A stretch of DNA of 64,000 nt from Bosea sp. PAMC 26642 (GCF_001562255.1 NZ_CP014301.1:682001-746000); one strand, 5' to 3'. Positions 44,766 through 54,425 are shown, counted from the stretch's first letter. Translations and numbers: made by a program. Notes: generated by a model not told the origin, from the sequence alone.

Positions 44766-45425
44766 ATGCTCCCCGTGCTCTACGCTCACCCGTTCTCGTC
44801 CTACTGCCAGAAAGTGCTCGTCGCGCTGTATGAGAACGCGACACCGTTCACCTACCGCACGCTGGACTTCGAAGACCCCGCGGCAGGCAGGGAACTCGAA
44901 GCGCTCTGGCCTCTCAAGCGCTTTCCGGTGCTGGTCGACAACGGCGAGACCGTGCTCGAATCCAGCGTGATCATCGAGCATCTCGAGCTGCGCCATCCCG
45001 GACCCGTCAGACTGCTTCCAGGTGACCCCAAGGCAGCGCTGGCCATCCGCACGATGGATCGCTTCTTCGATAATTACGTCATGACGCCGATGCAGAAGAT
45101 CGTCTTCGACCATATTCGGCAGCCGCAGGATCGCGACCCGCAAGGCGTGGCCGAGGCGCGCGCGATGCTCGATTCTGCCTATCGCTGGCTCGATGGCGAG
45201 ATCGCATCCCGGCAATGGGCGTGCGGCGAGGCCTTTTCGCTGGCCGATTGCGCGGCTGCGCCTTCGCTGTTCTATGCAGACTGGGTGCACGAGATCGACA
45301 AGGCCTATCCGCATACGCGCGCCTATAGGGCCCGCCTGCTTGCGCGGCCGTCCTTTGCGCGTGCCGTGGACGAGGGGCGACCCTATCGCTCGTTCTTTCC
45401 GCCAGGAGCGCCCGACCGCGACTGA
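44766..45425 (+). CDS. Glutathione S-transferase family protein
   Basis: A 219-residue cytoplasmic protein with the thioredoxin-like domain first (PVLYAHPFSSYCQKVLVALYENATPFTYRTLDFED, then KRFPVLVDNGETVLESSVIIEHLE, where the cis-Pro and ES glutathione contact lie near residues 58 and 70) and an all-helical C-terminal domain ending with ACGEAFSLADCAAAPSLFYADW. It would conjugate glutathione or act as a peroxidase or isomerase. The substrate is unknown, and neighbouring genes do not narrow it. Confidence 0.92.
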   Translation: MLPVLYAHPFSSYCQKVLVALYENATPFTYRTLDFEDPAAGRELEALWPLKRFPVLVDNGETVLESSVIIEHLELRHPGPVRLLPGDPKAALAIRTMDRFFDNYVMTPMQKIVFDHIRQPQDRDPQGVAEARAMLDSAYRWLDGEIASRQWACGEAFSLADCAAAPSLFYADWVHEIDKAYPHTRAYRARLLARPSFARAVDEGRPYRSFFPPGAPDRD

Positions 45426-45527
45426 GCGGCCCCCAGAGCCGTCCATCCTGCGTGACATGGCGGGCGGGCGTTGGCGCCCTGTCGGACGGCGCGGCACAGA
45501 TGTAGAAGATCGCCGCAAAGGCGAACA

Positions 45528-46412
45528 ATGCTGACATCTCCGCTCTTCCTGCGCGCCGTCCCGCTGATCTTCACCTTTCTCTGGTCTTCGGGCTGGGTGG
45601 TGGCGGGCTATTCGGCGCTCTATGCCGATCCGTTGACGTTCCTCGTCGTCCGTTATGGCTGTGCCGCCGTGCTCATCGCGGCGCTCGCTATTGTCATAGG
45701 CGCGCCCTGGCCGAAGGGCAGACGAGCCCTGCTCGATTGCGTGGTGACCGGCCTGCTGCTGCACGCGGCCTATCTCGGCGGCGTCTGGTGGGCGGTCAGG
45801 CATGGGTTGCCCGCCGGCATCTCCGGCCTGATCGCAGGCCTGCAGCCAATCCTGACGGCCCTGCTCGCGCCCCTGCTCGTCGGCGAACTGATTTCCCGCA
45901 TCCGCTGGCTCGGCATCCTGTGCGGCTTCGTGGGGATCGCGCTGGTACTGGAGCCCAAGATCGCCGGTGTCGAGCCGGCCGCGCTGTGGGCGGTGCTGAT
46001 CCCCGTCGTGATCAACGTCGGAGGCATGTTCGCCGTGACCTTGGGCTCCTTCTACCAGAAAGCCCGCATCGTTACCGGCGACCTGCGCACCGTCACCGCC
46101 GTCCAGTACATCGTCGCGTTTCTGGTGACCTTGCCCTTCGCCTGGGCGCTGGAGCCGATGCGTATCGAGTGGAACCTGACCATGGTTCTCGTGCTGGCCT
46201 GGTCGGTGCTCGCGCTGTCGTTGGGCGGCATCGGGCTCTATTTGATGATGATACGGCGCGGGGCCGTCTCGCGCGTCTCGACCTTCCTTTATCTCGTCCC
46301 GGCTTTGGTCGCGGTCGAGGCCTGGATCCTCTTCGGCGAGGCGCTGACGGCGATCCAGATCGCCGGCATGGCGGTGACGATCCTCGGGGTGGTGCTGGCG
46401 AGCCGGAAGTAG
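45528..46412 (+). CDS. EamA-family DMT transporter
   Basis: A 294-residue membrane protein with about ten helices in two EamA repeats. The first repeat shows FTFLWSSGWVVAGYSALYADPLTFLVVRYGCAAV and GISGLIAGLQPILTALLAPLLVGE, and the second ends FLYLVPALVAVEAWILFGEALTAIQIAGMAVTILGV. Family members export amino acids or other metabolites. The ATG at 45528 places the first helix correctly and has AAAGGCG upstream. The substrate is unknown. Confidence 0.9.
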   Translation: MLTSPLFLRAVPLIFTFLWSSGWVVAGYSALYADPLTFLVVRYGCAAVLIAALAIVIGAPWPKGRRALLDCVVTGLLLHAAYLGGVWWAVRHGLPAGISGLIAGLQPILTALLAPLLVGELISRIRWLGILCGFVGIALVLEPKIAGVEPAALWAVLIPVVINVGGMFAVTLGSFYQKARIVTGDLRTVTAVQYIVAFLVTLPFAWALEPMRIEWNLTMVLVLAWSVLALSLGGIGLYLMMIRRGAVSRVSTFLYLVPALVAVEAWILFGEALTAIQIAGMAVTILGVVLASRK

Positions 46413-46486
46413 GCCTCACCCGAAAGACGGCTTTTCGTCCCTTCGCTGTTCGGCCTATGCTGCGTCGCAACACGGGGAGAACAACC

Positions 46487-48175
46487 ATGAGCGCCAACGC
46501 CGCCCTGCAGTCGCCGACGCCCGCCACCGCCATCGCACTGATCGCCGCCGCCCTGCCGGGTTTCGAGGTTCTGCTCGAACAGGCCATCGCCGCCGTCCGC
46601 GAGAAGGTGCTCGTCGACGGCAAGATCTCGGCCGCAAGGCTCGAGGCCGAGCAGCACGCCGCTCACGGCCTGTCCTGGCTCGCGACCTATGTCATGGCCC
46701 TGCGCGAAATGAAGGCCTATGGCGAGCGCCTGCTGGCCGAGGACCGTTACGGCGCGACCGAGGATTACTGCATCAGGATCGGTGCCGGCGAATACGCCGC
46801 CCAGATATTCGGCGGCATCCCGATGAGCCAGGGCGAGATCGTGAGGCTCGGCGCACTCGGTCTCTCGGCCAAAGCGATCGCCGACGCCCGCACGGAGGCC
46901 GCAGAGGCCCTGATCGCGCAGGGCAACACACCGGAGAACCGCGCTCGCCTGGTCTCGCTCTTCAGCCAGAACCATGGCCTGATCAGCGTCGGCGATCCCG
47001 GCCTCGACGAGACACTGGAGGCGATCCGCACGGAGATGCGCCGCTTCTGCGCCGCCGAGGTGACGCCCCATGCCCATGAATGGCACCTCCAGAACGAGTA
47101 CATCCCGATGGCGGTCGTCGAGAAGATGGCCGAACTCGGCGTCTTCGGCCTGACCATCCCCGAGGAATACGGCGGCATGGGCCTGACCAAGGTCTCGATG
47201 TGCGTCGTCTCGGAAGAGCTTTCCCGCGGCTATATCGGCGTCGGCTCGCTCGGCACACGCTCCGAGATCGCGGCCGAACTCATCCTCTGCGGCGGCACCG
47301 ACGAACAGAAGCAGAAATGGCTGCCGAAGCTCGCAGCCGGCGAGGTGCTGCCGACCGCCGTCTTCACCGAGCCCAACACCGGCTCCGACCTCGCCAGCTT
47401 GCGCACCAAGGCGGTGAAGATAGGCGAGGGGGATGCGGCCGTCTGGAAGGTCTCCGGCAACAAGACCTGGATCACCCATCCCGTCCGCGCCGACATCATG
47501 ACGCTGCTGGTCCGCACCGACCCGGACGCCGCCGGCTATCGCGGCCTCTCCATGCTGATCGCCGAAAAGCCGCGCGGCACCGACGAGGACCCGTTCCCGG
47601 TCTCAGGCCTCACCGGCGGCGAGATCGAGGTGCTCGGCTATCGCGGCATGAAGGAATACGAACTCGCCTTCGACGGTTTCGAGGTGAAGACGGAAAACCT
47701 GCTCGGCGGCGTCGAGGGCCAGGGCTTCAAGCAGTTGATGCAGACCTTCGAGGCGGCCCGCATCCAGACGGCGGCACGCGCGGTGGGCGTCGCGCAATCG
47801 GCCTTCGATCTTGGGCTGAAATATGCCCAGGACCGCATCCAGTTCGGCAAACCGCTGATCGCCTTCCCGCGTGTCGCCGACAAGCTCGCCATGATGGCGG
47901 TGGAAATCCTGATCGCCCGCCAGCTGACCTATTTCGCCGCCCGCGAGAAGGACGCCGAGCGCCGCTGCGATCTGGAGGCCGGTATGGCAAAACTGCTGGG
48001 CGCCCGCGTCGCCTGGGCCGCGGCCGACAACGCCCTGCAGATCCATGGCGGTAACGGCTTCGCTCTGGAATACGCCATCAGCCGCGTCCTCTGCGACGCC
48101 CGCATCCTGAACATCTTTGAGGGCGCGGCGGAGATCCAGGCGCAGGTGATCGCACGGAGATTGGTGGAGGGGTAA
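46487..48175 (+). CDS. mcd: (2S)-methylsuccinyl-CoA dehydrogenase
   Basis: A 562-residue acyl-CoA dehydrogenase with an extra N-terminal domain of about 150 residues (KISAARLEAEQHAAHGLSWL, then YCIRIGAGEYAAQIFGGIPMSQGE), which is the mark of methylsuccinyl-CoA dehydrogenase in the ethylmalonyl-CoA pathway. It forms mesaconyl-C1-CoA with FAD. The dehydrogenase core has VFTEPNTGSDLASLRTKAVK, KVSGNKTWITHPVRADIMTL and the C-terminal QIHGGNGFALEYAISRVLCD. The frame is open far upstream through the EamA gene, but the ATG at 46487, with GGGGAGA ahead, gives the family length. ccr is nearby, but ethylmalonyl-CoA mutase is not in the window. Confidence 0.93.
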   Translation: MSANAALQSPTPATAIALIAAALPGFEVLLEQAIAAVREKVLVDGKISAARLEAEQHAAHGLSWLATYVMALREMKAYGERLLAEDRYGATEDYCIRIGAGEYAAQIFGGIPMSQGEIVRLGALGLSAKAIADARTEAAEALIAQGNTPENRARLVSLFSQNHGLISVGDPGLDETLEAIRTEMRRFCAAEVTPHAHEWHLQNEYIPMAVVEKMAELGVFGLTIPEEYGGMGLTKVSMCVVSEELSRGYIGVGSLGTRSEIAAELILCGGTDEQKQKWLPKLAAGEVLPTAVFTEPNTGSDLASLRTKAVKIGEGDAAVWKVSGNKTWITHPVRADIMTLLVRTDPDAAGYRGLSMLIAEKPRGTDEDPFPVSGLTGGEIEVLGYRGMKEYELAFDGFEVKTENLLGGVEGQGFKQLMQTFEAARIQTAARAVGVAQSAFDLGLKYAQDRIQFGKPLIAFPRVADKLAMMAVEILIARQLTYFAAREKDAERRCDLEAGMAKLLGARVAWAAADNALQIHGGNGFALEYAISRVLCDARILNIFEGAAEIQAQVIARRLVEG

Positions 48176-48391
48176 GCAGGTTTCGACGCGTCTGAGGCAT
48201 TGGACGGTCAATGTCTGGCGATGGGAGTTGGCCCTGTCCGGACTTCAATAATGTCCGCTGCGGGGCGTCTCGGTTCACGAGCGAATCAACGGTGAGGCCA
48301 TGATCCGCGTCGCAATGGTCAGCCTCTTGCGTCGTGCCAGCCACTGCGCTCAGTCTCAAACGGACTCTGAGGCGGCCGAGGCGCCTTGTCG

Positions 48392-49267
48392 TCAGCGAAA
48401 GAGGTTCGGGGGCAGCGGCGGCTCCGCATTGAGCAGCGTGATCGTCACCCGTCGGTTCGGCGCGAGGTAGGGATTGTCGGGGGAGACCGGCTCGGTGTCG
48501 GCGCGTCCCGCCACGGAAACGAAGCCGTCGCTGGGGAGCCCGGCACCCGACAGGATCTCGAACACGGCGAGCGCGCGCCCGGTGGTGAGGCTCCAGGGTT
48601 CGACGGCCCGCACCGAGCCCGGGCGCGCGGCGGCCGTATGGCCGGTGACGGACAGGCGGTTGGGCAGCCGGCGCAGGGTGGGCGCGATCGCCTCCAGCAC
48701 GAGACGGGTGCGCTCGTAGGGCTGGACCGAGCCCTCGGGGAACATGGAGCGGCCGTCCTGGTCCACGAGGGAAACGTCTACCCCATCCTTGGTCGGCTCG
48801 ATCACGATGTTGCGCGACAGCTCGGCAATTTCGGGCATCTTCTGGAGCGCCTGACGGATGCTGGCTATGGCGCTGTGGTTGGCCTGCTCGTTGGCAGCCG
48901 GGCGGCTGACCTCGCGGTCGTTGGCGCGGCCCAAGCTGGTCCGTTGCGCTCCGTCCTCCTGCTTGGTGGTGCCCTTCGCCGTGTCGCGGGGCGCCGAAGA
49001 CTTTTTGCCTGACGTGTCCAGGGCGGTGCCCATCAGCATGCCGCCAGCGCCACTGGCGCTGGGACTCAGAGCAGTCGTCGGCGCGAAGTATTCCGCAAGG
49101 CCGTTCTTCTGCTCCTGCGTCGTCATGCTGATCAGCCACATCAGCAGAAAGAACGCCATCATGGCGGTCACGAAGTCCGCATAGGCGATCTTCCAGGCCC
49201 CGCCGTGGTGCGCATGAGCGGCCTTCTTGACCTTCTTGATGATAATCGGCTGGATAGGCTTGTCCAT
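48392..49267 (-). CDS. motB: Flagellar motor stator protein MotB
   Basis: A 291-residue protein with one membrane helix and a periplasmic peptidoglycan-binding domain. GAWKIAYADFVTAMMAFFLLMWLI contains the proton-binding Asp31. The OmpA-like part reads from MFPEGSVQPYERTRLVLEAI through LSVTGHTAAARP to PDNPYLAPNRRVTITLLN. A low-complexity linker (residues 65-120) lies between them. It starts 28 bases after motA. The stator complex couples proton flow to flagellar rotation. Confidence 0.95.
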   Translation of the reverse strand: MDKPIQPIIIKKVKKAAHAHHGGAWKIAYADFVTAMMAFFLLMWLISMTTQEQKNGLAEYFAPTTALSPSASGAGGMLMGTALDTSGKKSSAPRDTAKGTTKQEDGAQRTSLGRANDREVSRPAANEQANHSAIASIRQALQKMPEIAELSRNIVIEPTKDGVDVSLVDQDGRSMFPEGSVQPYERTRLVLEAIAPTLRRLPNRLSVTGHTAAARPGSVRAVEPWSLTTGRALAVFEILSGAGLPSDGFVSVAGRADTEPVSPDNPYLAPNRRVTITLLNAEPPLPPNLFR

Positions 49268-49295
49268 CGAGTTCCTACTGGAGGTTGGATCAGAT

Positions 49296-50153
49296 CTAGG
49301 CGGGCAGAGCGGCGGTTGCCGCTTCCACTTCGCTGAAGGTCGGGCGGACGTCGCTCATCAGAGCCTTGCGGGCAAATTCTACCGCCATCACCGGCGGCTG
49401 GCCGCTGATATGGGCGAGGAGGCCCGCCTTGAGTGAAAGGTAGTACTTGGATTCCGCCTCGAAGAGGCCCTTGAGCGACTGCGCCATGGGCCCGAAGAAG
49501 CCGTAGGCGACGAAGACGCCGAAGAAGGTGCCTACGAGCGCGCCGCCGATCAGATGTCCCAGCACCTCCGGCGGCTCTTTGATCGCCCCCATCGTCTTGA
49601 TCACGCCGAGCACGGCGGCGACGATGCCGAGCGCCGGTGTTCCGTCGGCGAGCGACTGCATGGCCGAAACGAGACGCTCCTGCTCCTGGTGGTGCGTTTC
49701 CAGTTCCTCGTCCATGAGCGCGTCTATCTCGTGAACGTTGTTGGCGCCAAGCGACACCATGCGCATGTAGTCGCAGACGAACTCGACCGCATGATGGTTC
49801 GCTGCAAAAGTCGGGAAGGCGTTGAACAGCGTCGACTCGCTCGGACTTTCAATGTGCTGCTCGATCGCGAGCAGGCCCTTCTGCCTCACAAGCTTGTACA
49901 ATGAATACTGCATCCCCAGCAGTTCGACATAGCATTTCTGCTTGTACTTGGGGCCCTTCACGAGCATGCCGAGCATGGAGGGCACGGCCTTGAGCACCGG
50001 CGCGGGGTTGCCGATGATGAAGGCACCGATCGCTGCACCGAGAATGATAACATACTCGTACGGCTGCCAAAGGACCTCGAGGTGGCCACCCATAGCCGCG
50101 TAGCTGCCGAAGACGCAGACGAAGACGATGATTGTGCCGACGATCAGCCGCAT
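49296..50153 (-). CDS. motA: Flagellar motor stator protein MotA
   Basis: A 285-residue four-helix stator subunit. The N-terminal GTIIVFVCVFGSYAAMGGHL and VIILGAAIGAFIIGNPAPVLKAV helices, the large cytoplasmic loop with DEELETHHQE, and PALGIVAAVLGVIKTMGAIKEPPEVLGHLIGGALVGTFFGVFVAYG with the channel-lining prolines and threonines are diagnostic. It is in an operon with motB. No other flagellar genes are in the window. Confidence 0.96.
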   Translation of the reverse strand: MRLIVGTIIVFVCVFGSYAAMGGHLEVLWQPYEYVIILGAAIGAFIIGNPAPVLKAVPSMLGMLVKGPKYKQKCYVELLGMQYSLYKLVRQKGLLAIEQHIESPSESTLFNAFPTFAANHHAVEFVCDYMRMVSLGANNVHEIDALMDEELETHHQEQERLVSAMQSLADGTPALGIVAAVLGVIKTMGAIKEPPEVLGHLIGGALVGTFFGVFVAYGFFGPMAQSLKGLFEAESKYYLSLKAGLLAHISGQPPVMAVEFARKALMSDVRPTFSEVEAATAALPA

Positions 50154-50385
50154 GGTTTGCCACTCTTGCGCCGCAGCAGGTACAGCCCGCGCGAAGCCAC
50201 TACTGATCCGAATGACCGATCAAGGTTAACGGCGAGTTTAGAACCATTGGCCCGCAGGTTTGTAAGCGTCGTCCTCCGGCCACGGCTTTGAGGCCTGGGG
50301 AGGCAGGGTAGGCCTAGCAACACCCTATTGACACGGGGTGTCGGAGAACAAATAATGAACAGATTATGATCCTGGGGAGGTGAAA

Positions 50386-50823
50386 ATGTCGATGGAGCTT
50401 TGGGTTGCGCTGCCGGCCGGAGAGGTCGTCACGGCAGCGGGGATTGTGACCGGGGCGCGAAGCCTGGGCTTCGAGCTCGATCTGCCCGACGCGATGGAGT
50501 TCGACGATCTCGACGGCTTTCTCCCGAGCGGCCTCGCCGGCGAGCGGGCAGGCGCCGAAATCCAGATCGTCGATCCCTTGCGCGACCCGGACATGGCCGA
50601 GGCCTTCGGCGAGCGCGCGGGCTCGATCGCACGCATCGTCGCGTTCTCCTGGGGCGGCAGCTTCCTCGAAGGCGCTTTCGCATTCGTGTTCGCCGCAGCC
50701 CTGGTCGCCGGCCATGACGGCGTCTGTTTCGATCCTGAAGCGGGTGAGATTGTCAGCGTCGAACGCATCGTCGAGACCGCGCATGGCCTTCTTGAGGCGC
50801 AGCGCAGTACGCCGGTCGGCTAG
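50386..50823 (+). CDS. Hypothetical protein
   Basis: A 145-residue soluble, acidic protein beginning MSMELWVALPAGEVVTAAG. The ATG at 50386 has GGGGAGG five bases upstream, which is a strong start; a GTG two codons earlier is less suitable. No family was recognised. The features EIQIVDPLRDPDMAEAFGE and SWGGSFLEGAFAFVFAAALV could suggest an alpha/beta fold. It is transcribed divergently from motA across a 232-base gap and convergent with the CpdB-like gene. Codon use matches the chromosome. Confidence 0.75.
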   Translation: MSMELWVALPAGEVVTAAGIVTGARSLGFELDLPDAMEFDDLDGFLPSGLAGERAGAEIQIVDPLRDPDMAEAFGERAGSIARIVAFSWGGSFLEGAFAFVFAAALVAGHDGVCFDPEAGEIVSVERIVETAHGLLEAQRSTPVG

Positions 50824-50839
50824 GCCGCTGCGCGTCTCG

Positions 50840-52795
50840 TCATCCCTTCAGCCGATACTTGGCAAATCCCTCGCCGCCATCGCCCACGGCCTCTGCCTTC
50901 AATCCTTCCGGCAGCTTGCCGGCCGCGGCAGGCGAGGTCACGAAGGTCACGTTTACCCCAGCCGGCAGGGGGGCAAGCGACCAGTTGCCGTCGGCCTTCG
51001 GCTCGATCGTCTTCTTGTCGAGGATGTAGCGCACGATCACGTCGCGGTTGAGATCGGGCGCTTCCAACACCACCGTCGTCTTGGTGCCGGGGAAATTGCC
51101 GCCGCCCGAGGCGCGATAATTGTTGGTCACGACGATGAATTGCGCGCTCTCGTCGATCGGCTGGCCCTCGAAGGCGAGATCGATGATCCTGTGCGCTTGC
51201 GGAGCAATCAGCTTGCCGTCGCTATCATAGCGCGAGGCTTGCGTCACATCGATATGGTAGGTCACGCCGTCGATCACGTCGAAGTTGAAGGCCGGGAAGC
51301 CGGGATTGATCAGCGGCTGTTCATCGGTTTTGGCCGGATCGATGCGGTTGAAGATGCCCGCCGATCGCTCCAGCCATTCACGCAGCTGCGCGCCCGTCAC
51401 CTTCACGATCTGCACGGTATTCGGGTAGAGATAGATGTCGGCGATGTTCTTCAGCGCCAGCGGTCCCGCCGGAATATCGGTGAAGAAAGCCGGCCCCGCC
51501 CGACCGCCCGATTTGAACGGCGCCGCCGCCGATAGCACCGGCAGCGCCTTCCACTGCGTCTGCGCCATCAGCCCCTTACCATAGGCAATCTGCGCCTCGG
51601 CGACGATCTGCACTGACGGATCGTCGGCCACCAGCGCGAAGAAGCTGTTGATCGGCGAGGCGGTCGCGCCGACCGGCTCGCGCATATAGATCAGCGTCGC
51701 CTCGTGGTCGGCCTTGACGGCGGCCAGCACCGAGGGCTCGGCCGCCGCTTTCGGCACGATCTTTCGGTCGGGCGTGCGCTCGTAGATCGGCTTCGGCTCG
51801 ACCTTGAAATCGGCGATGCGCCAGCGCTCGCCGTGCTTCTCCAGGTCGAGGTCGAGGATGCCGAGATGCGAGCCCCAGAAGCCGGGCTGGCAGGCCGGCT
51901 TGCCATGCAGCGAGCCCCTGACGTTGTCGACCCCGGCAATCCCGTCGAAGGCCTTGCCGCCGGGGAAGACGAGATGCTGGTGTCCGGTCAGGATGACGTC
52001 GATTCCGTCGAGCTTCGCCAGATACAGCGCCGCATTCTCCTCCATGCCCTTGCGCTCGCCGCCGGCGATGCCGGAATGGCACAAGGCGATGACGATGTCG
52101 GGCGTCGATTTCATCAGCTCTGGCAGATGCTTGCTCGCCGCATCGACGATGTCGGTGGCGACCAGCTTGCCGTCGAGATTGGCCTTGTCCCATTGCATGA
52201 TCTGCGGCGGCACGAAGCCGATCACGCCGATCTTGAGGATGTGCTTCTGGCCGGCCTCGTCCTCGAAGCTCTGCTCGAACAGCCGCCAGGGATCGACCAG
52301 CGGCGCCCCGCCGACCCGCTCGACATTGGCGCAGACCAGCGGGAACTCGGCCTTGGCCAGGCCGTTTTCGAGGAACTCCAGCCCGTAGTTGAATTCGTGG
52401 TTGCCGAGCGTGCCGCAGGCATAGGGCAGGGCGTTCATCGCGGCGATGATCGGGTGCGTCTCGCTGGCCTTCAGCCCCTTCTTGTAGGCGATGTAGTCGC
52501 CCAGCGAGGAGCCCTGCAGGAAGTCGCCATTGTCGAACAGCAGGCTGTTCTTCGCCTCGGCCTGTGCCGCCTTGATCAGCGTCGCGGTCTTGGCGAGCCC
52601 GACCGTATCGTCGGCCGCATCGCGGAAATAATCATAAGGCACGACATTGACGTGCAGATCGGTGGTTTCCAGCAATCGCAGTTTCATCCGCGCCGGCGCC
52701 TGCGCTGCGAGCCCGGAGGGCAGGGCGGCACTGGCCGCGATGACGGCGCCCGCCTTCAGCGTGTCGCGGCGGTTGAACTGCGTGTCGCCTGCCAT
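50840..52795 (-). CDS. cpdB: Periplasmic 2',3'-cyclic-nucleotide phosphodiesterase/3'-nucleotidase
   Basis: A 651-residue protein with a Tat signal (NRRDTLKAGAVIAASAALPS). The metallophosphatase core shows LLETTDLHVNVVPYDYFRDA, LLFDNGDFLQGSSLGDYI, ACGTLGNHEFNYGLEFLENG, VIALCHSG and ILTGHQHLVFPGG, all metal-ligand motifs in order. The C-terminal 5'-nucleotidase domain contains NTVQIVKVTGAQLREWLERS and NNYRASGGGNFPG. It salvages phosphate and nucleosides from nucleotides in the periplasm. The gene is single and convergent with the hypothetical gene at 50386. Confidence 0.93.
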   Translation of the reverse strand: MAGDTQFNRRDTLKAGAVIAASAALPSGLAAQAPARMKLRLLETTDLHVNVVPYDYFRDAADDTVGLAKTATLIKAAQAEAKNSLLFDNGDFLQGSSLGDYIAYKKGLKASETHPIIAAMNALPYACGTLGNHEFNYGLEFLENGLAKAEFPLVCANVERVGGAPLVDPWRLFEQSFEDEAGQKHILKIGVIGFVPPQIMQWDKANLDGKLVATDIVDAASKHLPELMKSTPDIVIALCHSGIAGGERKGMEENAALYLAKLDGIDVILTGHQHLVFPGGKAFDGIAGVDNVRGSLHGKPACQPGFWGSHLGILDLDLEKHGERWRIADFKVEPKPIYERTPDRKIVPKAAAEPSVLAAVKADHEATLIYMREPVGATASPINSFFALVADDPSVQIVAEAQIAYGKGLMAQTQWKALPVLSAAAPFKSGGRAGPAFFTDIPAGPLALKNIADIYLYPNTVQIVKVTGAQLREWLERSAGIFNRIDPAKTDEQPLINPGFPAFNFDVIDGVTYHIDVTQASRYDSDGKLIAPQAHRIIDLAFEGQPIDESAQFIVVTNNYRASGGGNFPGTKTTVVLEAPDLNRDVIVRYILDKKTIEPKADGNWSLAPLPAGVNVTFVTSPAAAGKLPEGLKAEAVGDGGEGFAKYRLKG

Positions 52796-53062
52796 CGTAT
52801 GGGCTCCTGATCATGCGGATAGCGCTGCTAAAACGCTAGCACTGCGGCAGGCTCATGACACGCCGAAGATGCGGGCAGGATCATGCCGGCCGCCCGGCTT
52901 TATCGATCTCCGATCGAGCGAAGGGGGATTGCCCCGGTCCTTCAGGCAGGTGCATCTTTGGGAAGGCCGGGCTCATCGCAGGACCGTAGCAGGCGGTCGG
53001 CCCGCCCCATCGACAAGACGACCGGCGGGCAACGCCGGACCCATCCCTCAGGAGGAATTGCC

Positions 53063-54061
53063 ATGCCCAGCCATTCGATCGTCGTACCCGGGTCCAGCCG
53101 CCGCGGCTTTCTGGGCGGTGCCGCCGCGCTCGCTGCCGGCGCGGCCCTCCCGCTCGGTTCGCAGGCGTTCGCCAAGGCTCCGCTCGCGAAGGATCAGGCG
53201 CCGTATTTCTACCGCTTCGGCCTCGGCCAGGCCGAGGTCACCGTCGTCTCCGACGGGCCGCTTCCGCTCGGCGATCCCGGCACAAATTTCGTCGGCGTGC
53301 CGAAGGAGACCGTCTACAAGATGCTCGAGACGAGCTTCCTGCCGAAGGACAACGTCGTTCTGGAGCAGAACATCCCGATCGTGAATTTCGGTGACCGGCT
53401 CGTCATGTTCGACACCGGCATGGGCTTCTCGAAGGCCTTCGGCCCGACGACGGGGCGCCTGCTCGCGAGCATGAAAGAGGCCGGAATCGCGCCTGCCGAC
53501 ATCGACGCCATCGTTTGCAGCCATGCCCATATCGATCATATCGGCGGCATCTGCAGTGCCGAGGGCAAGGCGAACTTCCCGAACGCGCAGATCTATCTCA
53601 GCCAGACCGATCTCGACTTCTGGACCGATGAGAGCAAGCTCGGCGGGCCGCTCAAGGCTTTTGTCGAGCACGCCCGCAAAAACCTGATGCCGGTGCGCGA
53701 CAGGATCGTGTTCTTCAAAGACGAGCAGGAGTTCTTGCCGGGCGTTACCGCGATCGCCGCGCCCGGGCACACGGCCGGCCATCACATCTTCAACGTCAGT
53801 TCAGGCGGGAAATCCTTCGCCTTCCTCGGCGATCTGACCCATCACGCAGTGCTGCTCACCGAAAATCCACGCCTCGAATTCGCCTATGACAGCGATCCCA
53901 AACAGGCGGTGCAGTCGCGTGTGCGCCTGCTGACCTCGCTGGCCGAGAACAAGACGCCGGTGATGTCCTATCACTTCGCCTGGCCGGGTTTCGGCAATCT
54001 CGCCAAGGCAGGCGATGGCTTCCGCTATTATGCCGCGCCGATGGATATGCTGCGGGGCTGA
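53063..54061 (+). CDS. Tat-exported MBL-fold metallo-hydrolase
   Basis: A 332-residue protein with a Tat signal (SSRRGFLGGAAALAAGAALP). The zinc site motif CSHAHIDHIGG lies near residue 155, later ligands are in APGHTAGHHIF and GDLTHHAVL, and a final His is in MSYHFAWPGFGN. This arrangement is that of MBL-fold lactonase/hydrolase-like proteins. The ATG at 53063 has AGGAGG seven to eight bases upstream. The frame is open earlier, but the Tat signal fixes the start. The substrate is not evident, and no partner gene is adjacent. Confidence 0.9.
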   Translation: MPSHSIVVPGSSRRGFLGGAAALAAGAALPLGSQAFAKAPLAKDQAPYFYRFGLGQAEVTVVSDGPLPLGDPGTNFVGVPKETVYKMLETSFLPKDNVVLEQNIPIVNFGDRLVMFDTGMGFSKAFGPTTGRLLASMKEAGIAPADIDAIVCSHAHIDHIGGICSAEGKANFPNAQIYLSQTDLDFWTDESKLGGPLKAFVEHARKNLMPVRDRIVFFKDEQEFLPGVTAIAAPGHTAGHHIFNVSSGGKSFAFLGDLTHHAVLLTENPRLEFAYDSDPKQAVQSRVRLLTSLAENKTPVMSYHFAWPGFGNLAKAGDGFRYYAAPMDMLRG

Positions 54062-54216
54062 CGCTTAACTCCTCAGAGGACGCGGCACCGTCATGGGTCG
54101 CGCCCATGCGCTTGCGCCGCTCGCCCGACCGCACCGAAGCCGGAATAGCCGCGTTTTCCCTCGACTGGCCCGAAGAGCTGCCGCATTGCGCGGTTCTTCG
54201 GGCCGAAGACCGTCCT

Positions 54217-54351
54217 TCAGTATGATCCGATGCCGCCCGATGGCGGCGGCAGGTTGCCCCGTCGGCCTTTCGTCAGTGAATCCGGATTCACTCTGAACGC
54301 GTCGCAGAGCCAGTTGAGGTAGGCCGGGAGCAGCAGTGCGATGACACGCAT
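54217..54351 (-). CDS. Possible 44-residue small protein
   Basis: A short frame begins MRVIALLLPAYLNWLCDAFR, has GGAGG five bases before its ATG, and ends PPPSGGIGSY. One hydrophobic N-terminal segment is visible. There is no recognised family, and the palindrome at 54275-54292 falls inside it. The good ribosome binding site is the only positive evidence, so it is listed with low confidence. Confidence 0.25.
   Translation of the reverse strand: MRVIALLLPAYLNWLCDAFRVNPDSLTKGRRGNLPPPSGGIGSY
54275..54292. repeat. Perfect 18-bp palindrome
   Basis: AGTGAATCC-GGATTCACT is fully self-complementary with no spacer. It sits in the gene-poor interval after the MBL-fold gene. It could be a dimeric regulator site or a chance structure. 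Confidence 0.45.
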
Positions 54352-54425
54352 GGTAGCCTCCATCGTTCCGAAGCCCGATGCTATCACAAAAAAGATCCGT
54401 GCTCTCCGGCTTTTGGCAGAATGGC

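Larger units (their letters stand above)
54062..54425. other. Gene-poor stretch with a palindrome and possible small frame
   Basis: No established gene lies in this 364-base interval. It contains the 18-bp palindrome at 54275-54292 and one short minus-strand frame at 54351-54217. Confidence 0.5.

Noticed and set aside
45737..46486. N-terminal extension of methylsuccinyl-CoA dehydrogenase through the EamA gene
   Set aside because: The EamA reading is clear in another frame, and the ATG at 46487 with GGGGAGA gives the expected 562-residue enzyme.
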